Under the pieces are notes generated by a model. The model saw only the letters and a list, made by a program, of their open reading frames with translations, did no database searches and was not told the DNA's origin. Shown here one piece after another: positions 1-5,170 of a stretch of DNA of 5,170 nucleotides. The position numbers were made by a program, and so were the translations under genes. The stretch is from Treponema sp. (GTDB lineage Bacteria > Spirochaetota > Spirochaetia > Treponematales > Breznakiellaceae), in the NCBI GenBank assembly GCA_031255615.1, contig JAIRSD010000229.1, forward strand, positions 1 to 5,170, written 5' to 3'. Position 1 is the first letter of the stretch. Every line of letters starts with the position of its first letter.

Positions 1-28
1 CGTTCCGGGGTTTAGATCGGAGATAAGA

Positions 29-173
29 TTTTCAGGGCGGGGTGAGCCCGGCGGACCTTCCGGGGTCCCGGCAATTCCCCACCGGCGGTAAAGCCCGCGA
101 GTCCGGCCCCTGCGGGGGCGGGATTGAACCGGTGAAATTCCGGCGCCGACGGTACAGTCCGGACGGAAGAAAA
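29..173 (+). promoter_or_regulatory. FMN riboswitch aptamer (RFN element)
   Basis: This leader RNA binds flavin mononucleotide and reports cellular flavin to the downstream uptake genes. Conserved blocks seen: GGGGTG at 39-44 with its partner AATTCCCC at 73-80, ACCGGCGGTAAAGCCCGCGAG in two parts at 81-92 and 93-101, GGTGAAATTCC at 131-141, GCCGACGGT at 145-153, and AGTCCGGACGG at 156-166 (family consensus usually has GGATG there). The closing helix P1 is TTTTC 29-33 with GAAAA 169-173. The second arm carries an extra hairpin (48-57 with 64-71), and the variable arm is GCCCC 106-110 with GGGGC 115-119. The order and spacing match the family. P1 is short as drawn and may extend further. Its own promoter lies left of the window or is not recognisable in bases 1-28. 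Confidence 0.95.
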
Positions 174-177
174 CGAC

Positions 178-218
178 GATCGCCTGTGAGCGCCCTCCGG
201 GGACGCCGCCGGGCGATC
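178..218 (+). other. Hairpin in the riboswitch expression platform
   Basis: GATCGCC at 178-184 is an exact inverted match to GGCGATC at 212-218. The enclosed bases can fold further (GCGCCC near 190-195 with GGGACGC near 200-206). It begins four bases after the aptamer's closing helix and ends 17 bases before the terminator stem. It could be a spacer fold or part of the switching machinery. I see no long antiterminator: the candidates are CGGAAG 164-169 with TTTCCG 224-229, which would compete with the aptamer's 3' side, and GCCCTC 192-197 with GAGGGC 232-237, which would break this hairpin and take two bases of the terminator stem. Confidence 0.6.
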
Positions 219-235
219 TTGAATTTCCGAAGAGG

Positions 236-269
236 GCCCTTGAGGAGCAATCCTTAGGGGCTTTTTTTT
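236..269 (+). terminator. Intrinsic terminator controlled by the FMN riboswitch
   Basis: The stem GCCCTTGAGG (236-245) pairs along its full ten bases with CCTTAGGGGC (252-261), allowing two G-U pairs, around the loop AGCAAT (246-251). Eight T residues follow directly (262-269). It sits after the aptamer and 32 bases before the rfuA Shine-Dalgarno sequence, the normal place for a transcription-attenuating FMN switch. By analogy with the family, bound FMN should favour this hairpin and stop transcription before rfuA. That direction is inferred from family knowledge, not shown by the sequence. Confidence 0.92.
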
Positions 270-300
270 GGGCTTCCGGCGGGCCCCGCGATCCTGGTGT

Positions 301-305
301 GGAGG
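301..305 (+). promoter_or_regulatory. Ribosome binding site of rfuA
   Basis: GGAGG lies five bases before the ATG at 311. It decides the start: an in-frame GTG at 299 overlaps this site and would have no upstream Shine-Dalgarno sequence, whereas the ATG at 311 is correctly spaced and opens straight into a lysine-arginine plus hydrophobic export signal. Confidence 0.85.
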
Positions 306-310
306 TACGT

Positions 311-1363
311 ATGAAACGGGGATTAACGCTGCTTGCGGTCCTGCTTACGGCGGGGCGGCTCTTGGCCCTGGGAACCGGGGAGCGCGGCGCCGGCGGGGCG
401 GGGAAGGATCCGGCCCCGGATTTTTCGGTACTGGTGTACATTACCGGGGTGGTGGCCGGCAGCCCCCCCTACGAACTCCTGGTGGAGGGGGCCCAGGCCT
501 TTGCCGCGTCCCGGCCCAACGTTACGATCAAGGTCTACGAGGCGGGCTTTAACCAGGCGGAGTGGGAGGAGCAGCTTAGCTCCCTGGTGGCCGGGGGCGA
601 CTACGATCTGGTCCTCGGCTCCAATCCCTCGCTGCCGGAGATCTGCGTGAGCGTGGGGGAAAAATTCCCCGGCCAAAAATTCGTCATCACCGACGCGGAG
701 TTTCAGGGCAATCCCCAGATCAGCACCTACCTCTACAACCAGTACGAGCAGTCCCTCTGTCTGGGCTACCTGGCGGGGCTGGTGACCACCAGTTCCCTGC
801 CCCACGCCAACGGGGCGAAGAAGATCGGCTTTATCGCCGCCCAGGAGTACCCCATTCTGAACCGGCATATTGTCCCCGGCTTTCTGGACGGGGCCCGCCT
901 GGCGGACCCGGCGGTGGAGCTCGACTTCCGGGTTATCGGCAACTGGTTCGACGCCAACAAGGCCGCGGAACTTGCCGGGGGCATGATCGACGCCGGCGTG
1001 GACGTGCTGGCCTCCATTGCCGGGGGCGCGTCCCAGGGGCTGATCCGCGCCGCCGCCGGGCGGGGGGCCTACATGGTGTGGTACAACACCAACGAGTACC
1101 GACTCGCCCCGGGGATCATCGTGGGCTGCGGCCTTATGGGGCAGAAAAAGCTGACGGAGGAAATACTCGCCGACGCCCTGGCGGGGCGGATAAACTACGG
1201 CTCCTCCCGCACCATCGGCTTTGCGGAGGGCTACCTGGATTTTATCGGCGACGATCCCGAGTACCTGGCCGCCCTTCCCCAGGACATTCGGGACAGCTTT
1301 GCCCTGTTTGTGGACAATCTCCGCGCCGGCCGGATCGCCTACACGGTCCCCCCCCTGCGCTGA
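311..1363 (+). CDS. rfuA: Riboflavin-binding protein of an ABC importer (BMP family, RfuA-like)
   Basis: This 350-residue protein is the likely extracytoplasmic binding component for riboflavin. The N-terminus (MKRG, then a hydrophobic stretch to about residue 20) is an export signal. The mature part follows the BMP/PnrA substrate-binding fold: LVYITGVVAGSPPYE near 41-55, GDYDLVLGSNPSLPE near 96-110, LGYLAGLVT near 151-159, KKIGFIAAQEYPILN at 170-184, GNWFDANKA at 210-218 and DAGVDVLASIAGG at 227-239. Where nucleoside-binding relatives usually have a 'GVD' type segment, this one has MVWYNTNEY at 255-263, consistent with a different ligand. The riboflavin call rests on the FMN riboswitch and the Rfu gene order; the protein alone would only support 'BMP family'. 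There is no lipobox: the first cysteine is residue 112. The length is typical. A run of eight C (1348-1355) lies just before the stop. Confidence 0.88.
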   Translation: MKRGLTLLAVLLTAGRLLALGTGERGAGGAGKDPAPDFSVLVYITGVVAGSPPYELLVEGAQAFAASRPNVTIKVYEAGFNQAEWEEQLSSLVAGGDYDLVLGSNPSLPEICVSVGEKFPGQKFVITDAEFQGNPQISTYLYNQYEQSLCLGYLAGLVTTSSLPHANGAKKIGFIAAQEYPILNRHIVPGFLDGARLADPAVELDFRVIGNWFDANKAAELAGGMIDAGVDVLASIAGGASQGLIRAAAGRGAYMVWYNTNEYRLAPGIIVGCGLMGQKKLTEEILADALAGRINYGSSRTIGFAEGYLDFIGDDPEYLAALPQDIRDSFALFVDNLRAGRIAYTVPPLR

Positions 1364-1367
1364 GGGG
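1363..1367 (+). promoter_or_regulatory. Ribosome binding site of rfuB
   Basis: AGGGG begins at the last base of the rfuA stop codon and lies four bases before the GTG at 1372. It decides the start in a frame that stays open far upstream. Its overlap with the rfuA stop suggests translational coupling. Confidence 0.65.
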
Positions 1368-1371
1368 CGGC

Positions 1372-2922
1372 GTGGCGGAGGATTACGCGGTACGGCTGCG
1401 CCGCGTCACCAAGGTATATCCCGGGGCGGCCCGCCGCGTGAACGACCGGATCGATCTGGATCTGAAGGCGGCGGAGATTTTGTGCCTGGCGGGGGAAAAC
1501 GGGGCGGGAAAAACCACCCTGATGAAGATCCTCTGCGGGGCGGAACAGCCCACCGAAGGGGAAATTTTTATCCGGGGGAACCGGGTAAAAATCGCCAATC
1601 CCCTGGCGGCAAAGCGGCTGGGTATCGGCATGGTCTACCAGCATTTCATGCTCTTTCCCGATCTGACGGCGGCCCAGAACGTGGTCATGGGCATGGAGCC
1701 CCGGAAATGGGGGATCTTCTACGATCACCGGAAGGCCCTGGACCTGGTGGAGGCCCTTATCGGGGCCCACCATTTTTCCCTGCAAGGCGGCGCGCGGGTA
1801 CGGGACCTGACGGTGGGGCAGAAGCAGCAGGTGGAGATTCTCAAGCTGCTCTACCGGCGGGCCGACATTCTTATCCTTGACGAACCGAGCGCGGCGCTGA
1901 CTCGGCAGGAAACCGTATCCCTCTTTGCCACCCTGCGGAAGCTCCGGGACGCGGGGAAGTCCATTATCCTTATCACCCATAAGCTGCCGGAGATTGGGGA
2001 AATTGCGGACCGGGTGGCGGTGATGCGCCGGGGCGTCCTGCGGGGGCCGCTGGAGGCGGCGGGGCTCGACCTGACAAGCCTTTCGCGAATGATGATAGGG
2101 GAGGGGGAAGAGGCCGGGGAGGGGCCGGCGCCAAGGCGCGGAAGCTCCGGGCCCCGCCCCGAGGTTCTGCGCTTCGACCAGGTAAGGGTGACGCGCCGGG
2201 GCCAGAAACAGCATCTCCTGGATCATCTGAGCTTTACGGTGCGGGAGGGGGAAATTCTGGGCTTTGCCGGGGTGGGGGGCAACGGCCTGGGGGTTCTGGA
2301 GGCCCTGCTGGGGGGCTTTTTGTCCCCCGCTTCGGGGGCGATCTACCACCGGGGAAGGAATATTTCCCGTCTTCGCTGCGCCGGCCTGCGCCGGGAGGGC
2401 CTGGCCTATGTGCCGGCCGACCGCCTGCGGGTGGGGACCGCGCCGGGGGCGACGGTGGAGGAGAACCTAATCATAAACCGCCGGCGGGACTTCGCCCCCC
2501 GTCTTTTTTTTGACCGAAAGGCGGCGCGCGCCTACAGCCGGGACCTTGTCCGGCGCTTTAATATTTCCGGCGGCGATGATCGGATCCTGGGGCAGAGCCT
2601 GGGGACCCTTTCGGGGGGCAATATTCAAAAGCTGATCCTGGCCCGGGAGATTGACCAGTTCCGGGATTACCTGGTATTTTCCGAACCCGCCTGGGGTCTG
2701 GATATTATGGCCGGCGCCGCCGTGTACCGCGAGATACGGCGGCTCCGGGACGGGGGGGCGGCGGTGCTACTCATTTCCACCAATTTGGAGGAGATCCTCT
2801 CCCTGGCGGACCGGATCATCGTGCTGTACCGGGGTTCCGCGGCGGCGGAACTGCGGGACCCCGGCGGTATTCCCGATGTCCGGGAAAAAATTGGCGCCTA
2901 CATGCTGGGGGGGAAGGCATGA
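1372..2922 (+). CDS. rfuB: Tandem ATP-binding subunit of the riboflavin ABC importer (RfuB-like)
   Basis: This 516-residue cytoplasmic protein has two fused ABC ATPase domains, as in the sugar/BMP-type importers. Domain 1: Walker A GENGAGKTT (41-49), Q-loop YQHF (89-92), signature LTVGQ (146-150), Walker B ILILDEP (166-172), H-loop ITH (201-203). A Gly/Glu/Pro-rich linker runs from about 243 to 264. Domain 2: degenerate Walker A GVGGNGLG (300-307) without the lysine and Ser/Thr, canonical signature LSGGN (413-417), Walker B replaced by LVFSEPAWGLD (434-444), and STN in place of the H-loop (469-471). One composite site should therefore hydrolyse ATP (Walker A/B of domain 1 with LSGGN of domain 2). 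The start is GTG at 1372, four bases after AGGGG (1363-1367), which overlaps the rfuA stop; the reading frame is open further upstream but only as a shadow of rfuA. The gap to rfuA is 8 bases, and the stop overlaps the rfuC start. Confidence 0.92.
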   Translation: MAEDYAVRLRRVTKVYPGAARRVNDRIDLDLKAAEILCLAGENGAGKTTLMKILCGAEQPTEGEIFIRGNRVKIANPLAAKRLGIGMVYQHFMLFPDLTAAQNVVMGMEPRKWGIFYDHRKALDLVEALIGAHHFSLQGGARVRDLTVGQKQQVEILKLLYRRADILILDEPSAALTRQETVSLFATLRKLRDAGKSIILITHKLPEIGEIADRVAVMRRGVLRGPLEAAGLDLTSLSRMMIGEGEEAGEGPAPRRGSSGPRPEVLRFDQVRVTRRGQKQHLLDHLSFTVREGEILGFAGVGGNGLGVLEALLGGFLSPASGAIYHRGRNISRLRCAGLRREGLAYVPADRLRVGTAPGATVEENLIINRRRDFAPRLFFDRKAARAYSRDLVRRFNISGGDDRILGQSLGTLSGGNIQKLILAREIDQFRDYLVFSEPAWGLDIMAGAAVYREIRRLRDGGAAVLLISTNLEEILSLADRIIVLYRGSAAAELRDPGGIPDVREKIGAYMLGGKA

Positions 2923-4025
2923 ACAGTAATCGTAAGGTTCCGGGAAGCCGCCGGGGGCCGCAGCTCCCGGCGGCCCCCCCGTATCCAAGCCTCCGCGCCG
3001 CCGCCGGCATGCTGCTTATCCTTGCCCTTTCCCTGGTCCTGGTAGTTATACTGTCTTTTCTTTTTAGCAAAAACCCCGGCAGGACGCTGTGGTTTTTCTT
3101 CCTGGGCCCCCTGCGGAATCGTTACCAGTTTGGCAACATGCTCAACGGCGCGGTACCCCTGGCCCTTGGCGGCCTGGGGGTCTCCATTGCCATGAAGGCA
3201 AATAATTTTAACCTGGGGGGCGAGGGCCAGGTATACGCGGGGGCCCTGGTCTCCACCCTGGCCGGCCTTGCCCTGGGGAGGATCTTCGCGGGCTCTCCGC
3301 TCCTCTCCTGCCTGGGCGCGGCGGCGGCCCTGCTGACGGGGGCGCTTTTTTCCGGCCTCACGGCCTGGGTTTCCGGTTTTTGCCGGGCCAAGTGGAACAC
3401 CAGCGAACTCATCACCAGTTTTCTTATCTCCGGCTCCCTGGTACTGATCGTCGACTACCTGGTAACCGGGCCCTTTATGGATCCGGCGACCAACCTCCTC
3501 TCCACGGAAAAAATACCGGAGTCCTTCCGCTTTCCCCGGATCCTCCCCCCCTCCAATTTAAACGCCGGTTTTATCTTTACTCTGGGGGCTATCGTCCTGG
3601 CCGCAGTGTTCCTGTACCGGACCAGGACGGGCTACGAGATCCGCATGACCGGCGGCAATGAAGTATTCGCCCGCTACGGGGGCATAGAAACGGGGCGGAT
3701 CACGATGTGCGCCATGTTCCTGAGCGGGGCCTTTTACGGCCTGGCGGGGGGCTTTGCGGTATACGGAACCTACTACGCCACCATAAAGGAATTCTCCTCC
3801 GGCCTCGGCTGGAACGGCCTGGCCGCGGCCCTTATCGCCCGGTTCCGCCCCGCCCTGATTCTTCCGGCGGCGGTCTTCTTTGCCTGGATTGGCGCGGGCG
3901 CTCGGATGACCATGCAGTTTTCCGATATGATGCTGGAAATGGCCTCCGTGGCGCAGGGAGTAATACTGCTGCTGGTAACAAGCCAGGTGCTGTTGAACCT
4001 CTTTGGAAGGAGCGGGCCCCGGTGA
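2919..4025 (+). CDS. rfuC: Riboflavin ABC importer permease, larger subunit (RfuC-like)
   Basis: This 368-residue inner-membrane protein belongs to the BPD_transp_2 permease family and forms one half of the import channel. After a basic, proline-rich cytoplasmic start (1-26) comes a first hydrophobic helix (about 28-49), with further hydrophobic segments near 79-93, 105-122, 128-152, 164-183, 217-232, 262-283, 298-325 and 344-362. Family hallmarks are NNFNLGGEGQVYAGAL (95-110), KWNTSELITSFLISGSL (158-174) followed by GPFMDP (184-189), the cytoplasmic loop GYEIRMTGGNEVFARYGG (238-255) that should meet the ATPase, and GWNGLAAALIARFRP (297-311). The ATG overlaps the rfuB stop as ATGA, with GGGGGGAAGG just upstream. 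Sister permeases for nucleosides have the same motifs, so the substrate is assigned from context. Confidence 0.9.
   Translation: MNSNRKVPGSRRGPQLPAAPPYPSLRAAAGMLLILALSLVLVVILSFLFSKNPGRTLWFFFLGPLRNRYQFGNMLNGAVPLALGGLGVSIAMKANNFNLGGEGQVYAGALVSTLAGLALGRIFAGSPLLSCLGAAAALLTGALFSGLTAWVSGFCRAKWNTSELITSFLISGSLVLIVDYLVTGPFMDPATNLLSTEKIPESFRFPRILPPSNLNAGFIFTLGAIVLAAVFLYRTRTGYEIRMTGGNEVFARYGGIETGRITMCAMFLSGAFYGLAGGFAVYGTYYATIKEFSSGLGWNGLAAALIARFRPALILPAAVFFAWIGAGARMTMQFSDMMLEMASVAQGVILLLVTSQVLLNLFGRSGPR
4007..4012 (+). promoter_or_regulatory. Ribosome binding site of rfuD
   Basis: AAGGAG lies within the last codons of rfuC, nine bases before the GTG at 4022. It supports the GTG start over upstream candidates in the same open frame and fits coupled translation of the two permeases. 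Confidence 0.75.
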
Positions 4026-4912
4026 GTTTTCCCCTGCTGCACAGCGCGGTGAACATTATGACCCCCATCCTCTTTGCCGCCCTGGGGGGGCTTTTTACCG
4101 AACTGGCGGGGACCCTCAACATAGCCCTGGAGGGGCTCCTCTTAACGGGGGCCTTCGCGGCGGCGGCCGGGGCCTACTACACCGGGAGCCTGGCGGGGGG
4201 GCTGGCGGCGGGGATCCTCGCCACCACGGCCCTGTCCTGCCTGCTGAGCGCGGTGATTCTTAAACTCCGCGCCAATGTGTTTGTCGCGGGCCTGGCAGTA
4301 AACCTGCTGGCCGGGGGCCTCTCCGTTGTTTTATCCTCCCGCCTCTTCGGCAAACGGGGCGTAGTAACTCTGCCGGATCTCCAAGCCCTTCCCGTACTGC
4401 GCCTTACCTCGATCCCGATCCTGGCCGATCTCTTTTCGGGTCACAGTCCCTATGTCTACGCCTCCCTGCTGCTCCTCGCCCTAAGCGCCCTGATCCTCTA
4501 CCAAACCCCCTTCGGGTTCCGGCTGCGGTCCTGCGTCACCAATACCGGCAACGCCGATGCGCTGGTTTCCCTGGGGCTCAGGCCCGGGGTCTACCGCTTC
4601 GCCGCCCACCTCATTGCCGGGTTCTGCTGCGGCATCGGCGGCTCCTCCCTCTCCCTAGGCCTTGGGGCCTTTGTCCCCAACATCTCCGCCGGCAAGGGCT
4701 GGATCGCCCTGGTGGTTATTTTTCTGGGCCACCGGAAGCCCCTGGGGCTATTGGGGGCGGCCTTTATCTTCGGCCTGGCCGAGGCCTTTTCAAACTACGC
4801 CCAGGGTATCTTCCACGTCAGCGCGGACTTTATCCTCGCCATTCCCAACATCTTCACCCTGCTGGCGCTGATCGGCATTTCGATATACAAGGGGCGGCGG
4901 GAGAGGCAGTAG
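4022..4912 (+). CDS. rfuD: Riboflavin ABC importer permease, smaller subunit (RfuD-like)
   Basis: This 296-residue inner-membrane protein is the second BPD_transp_2 permease and partner of RfuC. It opens with the family signature TPILFAALGGLFTELAG (14-30) running into TLNIALEG (31-38), with helices near 10-30, 36-52, 55-80, 84-104, 143-160, 190-212, 226-236, 240-258 and 268-288. The cytoplasmic coupling loop is TNTGNADALVSLGLRPG (173-189), and GKGWIALVVIFLGHRKPLG (224-242) is the second conserved motif. The protein ends in a basic tail (KGRRERQ). The start is GTG at 4022, overlapping the rfuC stop as GTGA; AAGGAG (4007-4012) sits nine bases upstream, inside rfuC. The frame stays open upstream within rfuC, but that part is not membrane-like or family-like. 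It ends with TAG at 4910-4912. The length fits the shorter permease of these systems. Confidence 0.9.
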   Translation: MSFPLLHSAVNIMTPILFAALGGLFTELAGTLNIALEGLLLTGAFAAAAGAYYTGSLAGGLAAGILATTALSCLLSAVILKLRANVFVAGLAVNLLAGGLSVVLSSRLFGKRGVVTLPDLQALPVLRLTSIPILADLFSGHSPYVYASLLLLALSALILYQTPFGFRLRSCVTNTGNADALVSLGLRPGVYRFAAHLIAGFCCGIGGSSLSLGLGAFVPNISAGKGWIALVVIFLGHRKPLGLLGAAFIFGLAEAFSNYAQGIFHVSADFILAIPNIFTLLALIGISIYKGRRERQ

Positions 4913-5014
4913 CACCCGGGCAGCGTCAGGCGCGGTATTTTGGTCCTTCTGTATTTACAACAAGAAATCAATGTGGTAATTCAATACCCAGAAGAAGATG
5001 AAAATCAAATATGA
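4913..5014 (+). other. Open stretch after rfuD, possible gene remnant
   Basis: In the same frame as rfuD, 33 codons are open after its TAG and end with TGA at 5012-5014. The last part reads QQEINVVIQYPEEDENQI, which has the look of a soluble protein's C-terminus and uses A/T-ending codons unlike rfuD. There is no ATG and no ribosome binding site; a TTG at 4940 is the only plausible start. It may be the tail of a decayed gene (for instance from a mobile element) or chance. The family is not recognised. Confidence 0.25.
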
Positions 5015-5099
5015 CCTGTCGGTTCTATCTAGTGTCTGTCTATAAAGTCAGGAACAGGCCGGATTGAGACGTGCAGATGTCAGGAGAAAATGCGAAGGA

Positions 5100-5128
5100 T
5101 TGACAAAAAGCATTAGGCCTGTCATAAT
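5100..5128 (+). promoter_or_regulatory. Sigma-70 type promoter
   Basis: A perfect -35 box TTGACA (5100-5105) is followed, after an optimal 17-base spacer, by CATAAT (5123-5128), five of six matches to the -10 consensus. Transcription would begin near 5134-5136 and run out of the window. A short inverted repeat, TGACA 5101-5105 and TGTCA 5120-5124, is embedded in it and could be an operator or chance. Confidence 0.6.
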
Positions 5129-5136
5129 AAATTACT

Positions 5137-5170
5137 ATGAAAATATTTGAAGCGTTACTGTTAAAGTTTG
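5137..5170 (+). CDS. Possible start of a gene cut by the window edge
   Basis: ATG at 5137 opens a frame reading MKIFEALLLKF that is still open at the last base. It lies nine bases after the -10 box, so a transcript from that promoter would be essentially leaderless here. No Shine-Dalgarno sequence precedes it. The eleven residues (basic, then hydrophobic) are too few to identify; a small membrane peptide or a signal sequence is possible, or the true start may be further right. Confidence 0.25.
   Translation, partial: MKIFEALLLKF

Larger units (their letters stand above)
4941..5170. other. A+T-rich tail, different in composition from the operon
   Basis: G+C drops abruptly after about base 4940; 64 of the 170 bases from 5001 to 5170 are G or C, whereas the operon is far higher. 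Both strands were read and no complete gene of convincing length was seen. The stretch contains short repeats (GTCAGGA at 5047 and 5079, GGATTGA at 5061 and 5097, TGTC twice in tandem at 5033-5040) and the promoter described separately. It is probably an intergenic region or a junction with DNA of another origin. Confidence 0.6.

Noticed and set aside
24..29. TAAGAT as a -10 box for the operon promoter.
   Set aside because: It is a weak match, and transcription from it would start inside the aptamer's closing helix, destroying the riboswitch. The real promoter is probably left of the window.
42..257. Open frames on both strands across the leader.
   Set aside because: They overlap a clear structured RNA and terminator, are arginine and proline rich, and have no ribosome binding site.
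299..310. GTG at 299 as the rfuA start.
   Set aside because: It overlaps the Shine-Dalgarno sequence GGAGG and has no upstream site of its own; ATG 311 is correctly spaced.
1339..2349. Long minus-strand open frame opposite rfuB.
   Set aside because: It is a shadow of rfuB caused by high G+C. The translation is Pro/Gln/Arg/His rich without recognisable motifs.
2907..4201. Runs of seven G or C (2907-2913, 2974-2980, 4084-4090, 4195-4201) as phase-variation sites.
   Set aside because: Such runs are expected in DNA this rich in G+C. None sits at a promoter, and most lie deep inside intact genes of normal length.
4916..4941. Terminator after rfuD (4916-4921 with 4930-4935, then TATTTT).
   Set aside because: The stem has only five pairs with a G-G mismatch and a poor T tract, so it is too weak to annotate.

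Overview
The window holds one complete operon of the Rfu type, the BMP-family ABC importer for riboflavin known from spirochaetes, under an FMN riboswitch. The sequence is very G+C rich through the operon, and codons mostly end in G or C. The gene set (substrate-binding protein, tandem-domain ATPase, two permeases behind an RFN element) matches what is known for Treponema and relatives. A G+C-rich spirochaete, perhaps a gut treponeme, is my best guess for the host; this rests on gene content and not on a taxonomic marker.

Layout. Bases 29-173 form an FMN aptamer that matches the family consensus at nearly all the conserved blocks I checked. A strong hairpin follows (178-218), then a textbook intrinsic terminator (236-269, ten-pair stem and eight T). 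A Shine-Dalgarno sequence at 301-305 leads into rfuA (311-1363). After an 8-base gap comes rfuB (1372-2922). rfuC (2919-4025) and rfuD (4022-4912) each overlap the preceding gene by 4 bases (ATGA and GTGA). Everything is on the plus strand, which implies one transcript and coupled translation.

How it works together. RfuA should capture riboflavin outside the inner membrane. RfuC and RfuD form the channel, and RfuB supplies ATP hydrolysis from one intact and one degenerate site. When cellular FMN (made from imported riboflavin) is high, the aptamer should fold and favour the terminator, shutting off uptake. A notable departure from the characterised treponemal protein is that RfuA here has no cysteine near its N-terminus, so it cannot be a lipoprotein as read.

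Right end. After the rfuD stop the composition changes sharply: bases 5001-5170 contain 64 G or C out of 170. This tail has no convincing complete gene. It holds a short open stretch that looks like the end of a protein (4913-5014), a near-consensus sigma-70 promoter (5100-5128), and an ATG reading out of the window. It looks like a junction with differently derived DNA or a degraded mobile element, but that is inference. The system itself is of a known class; I found no wholly undescribed system.
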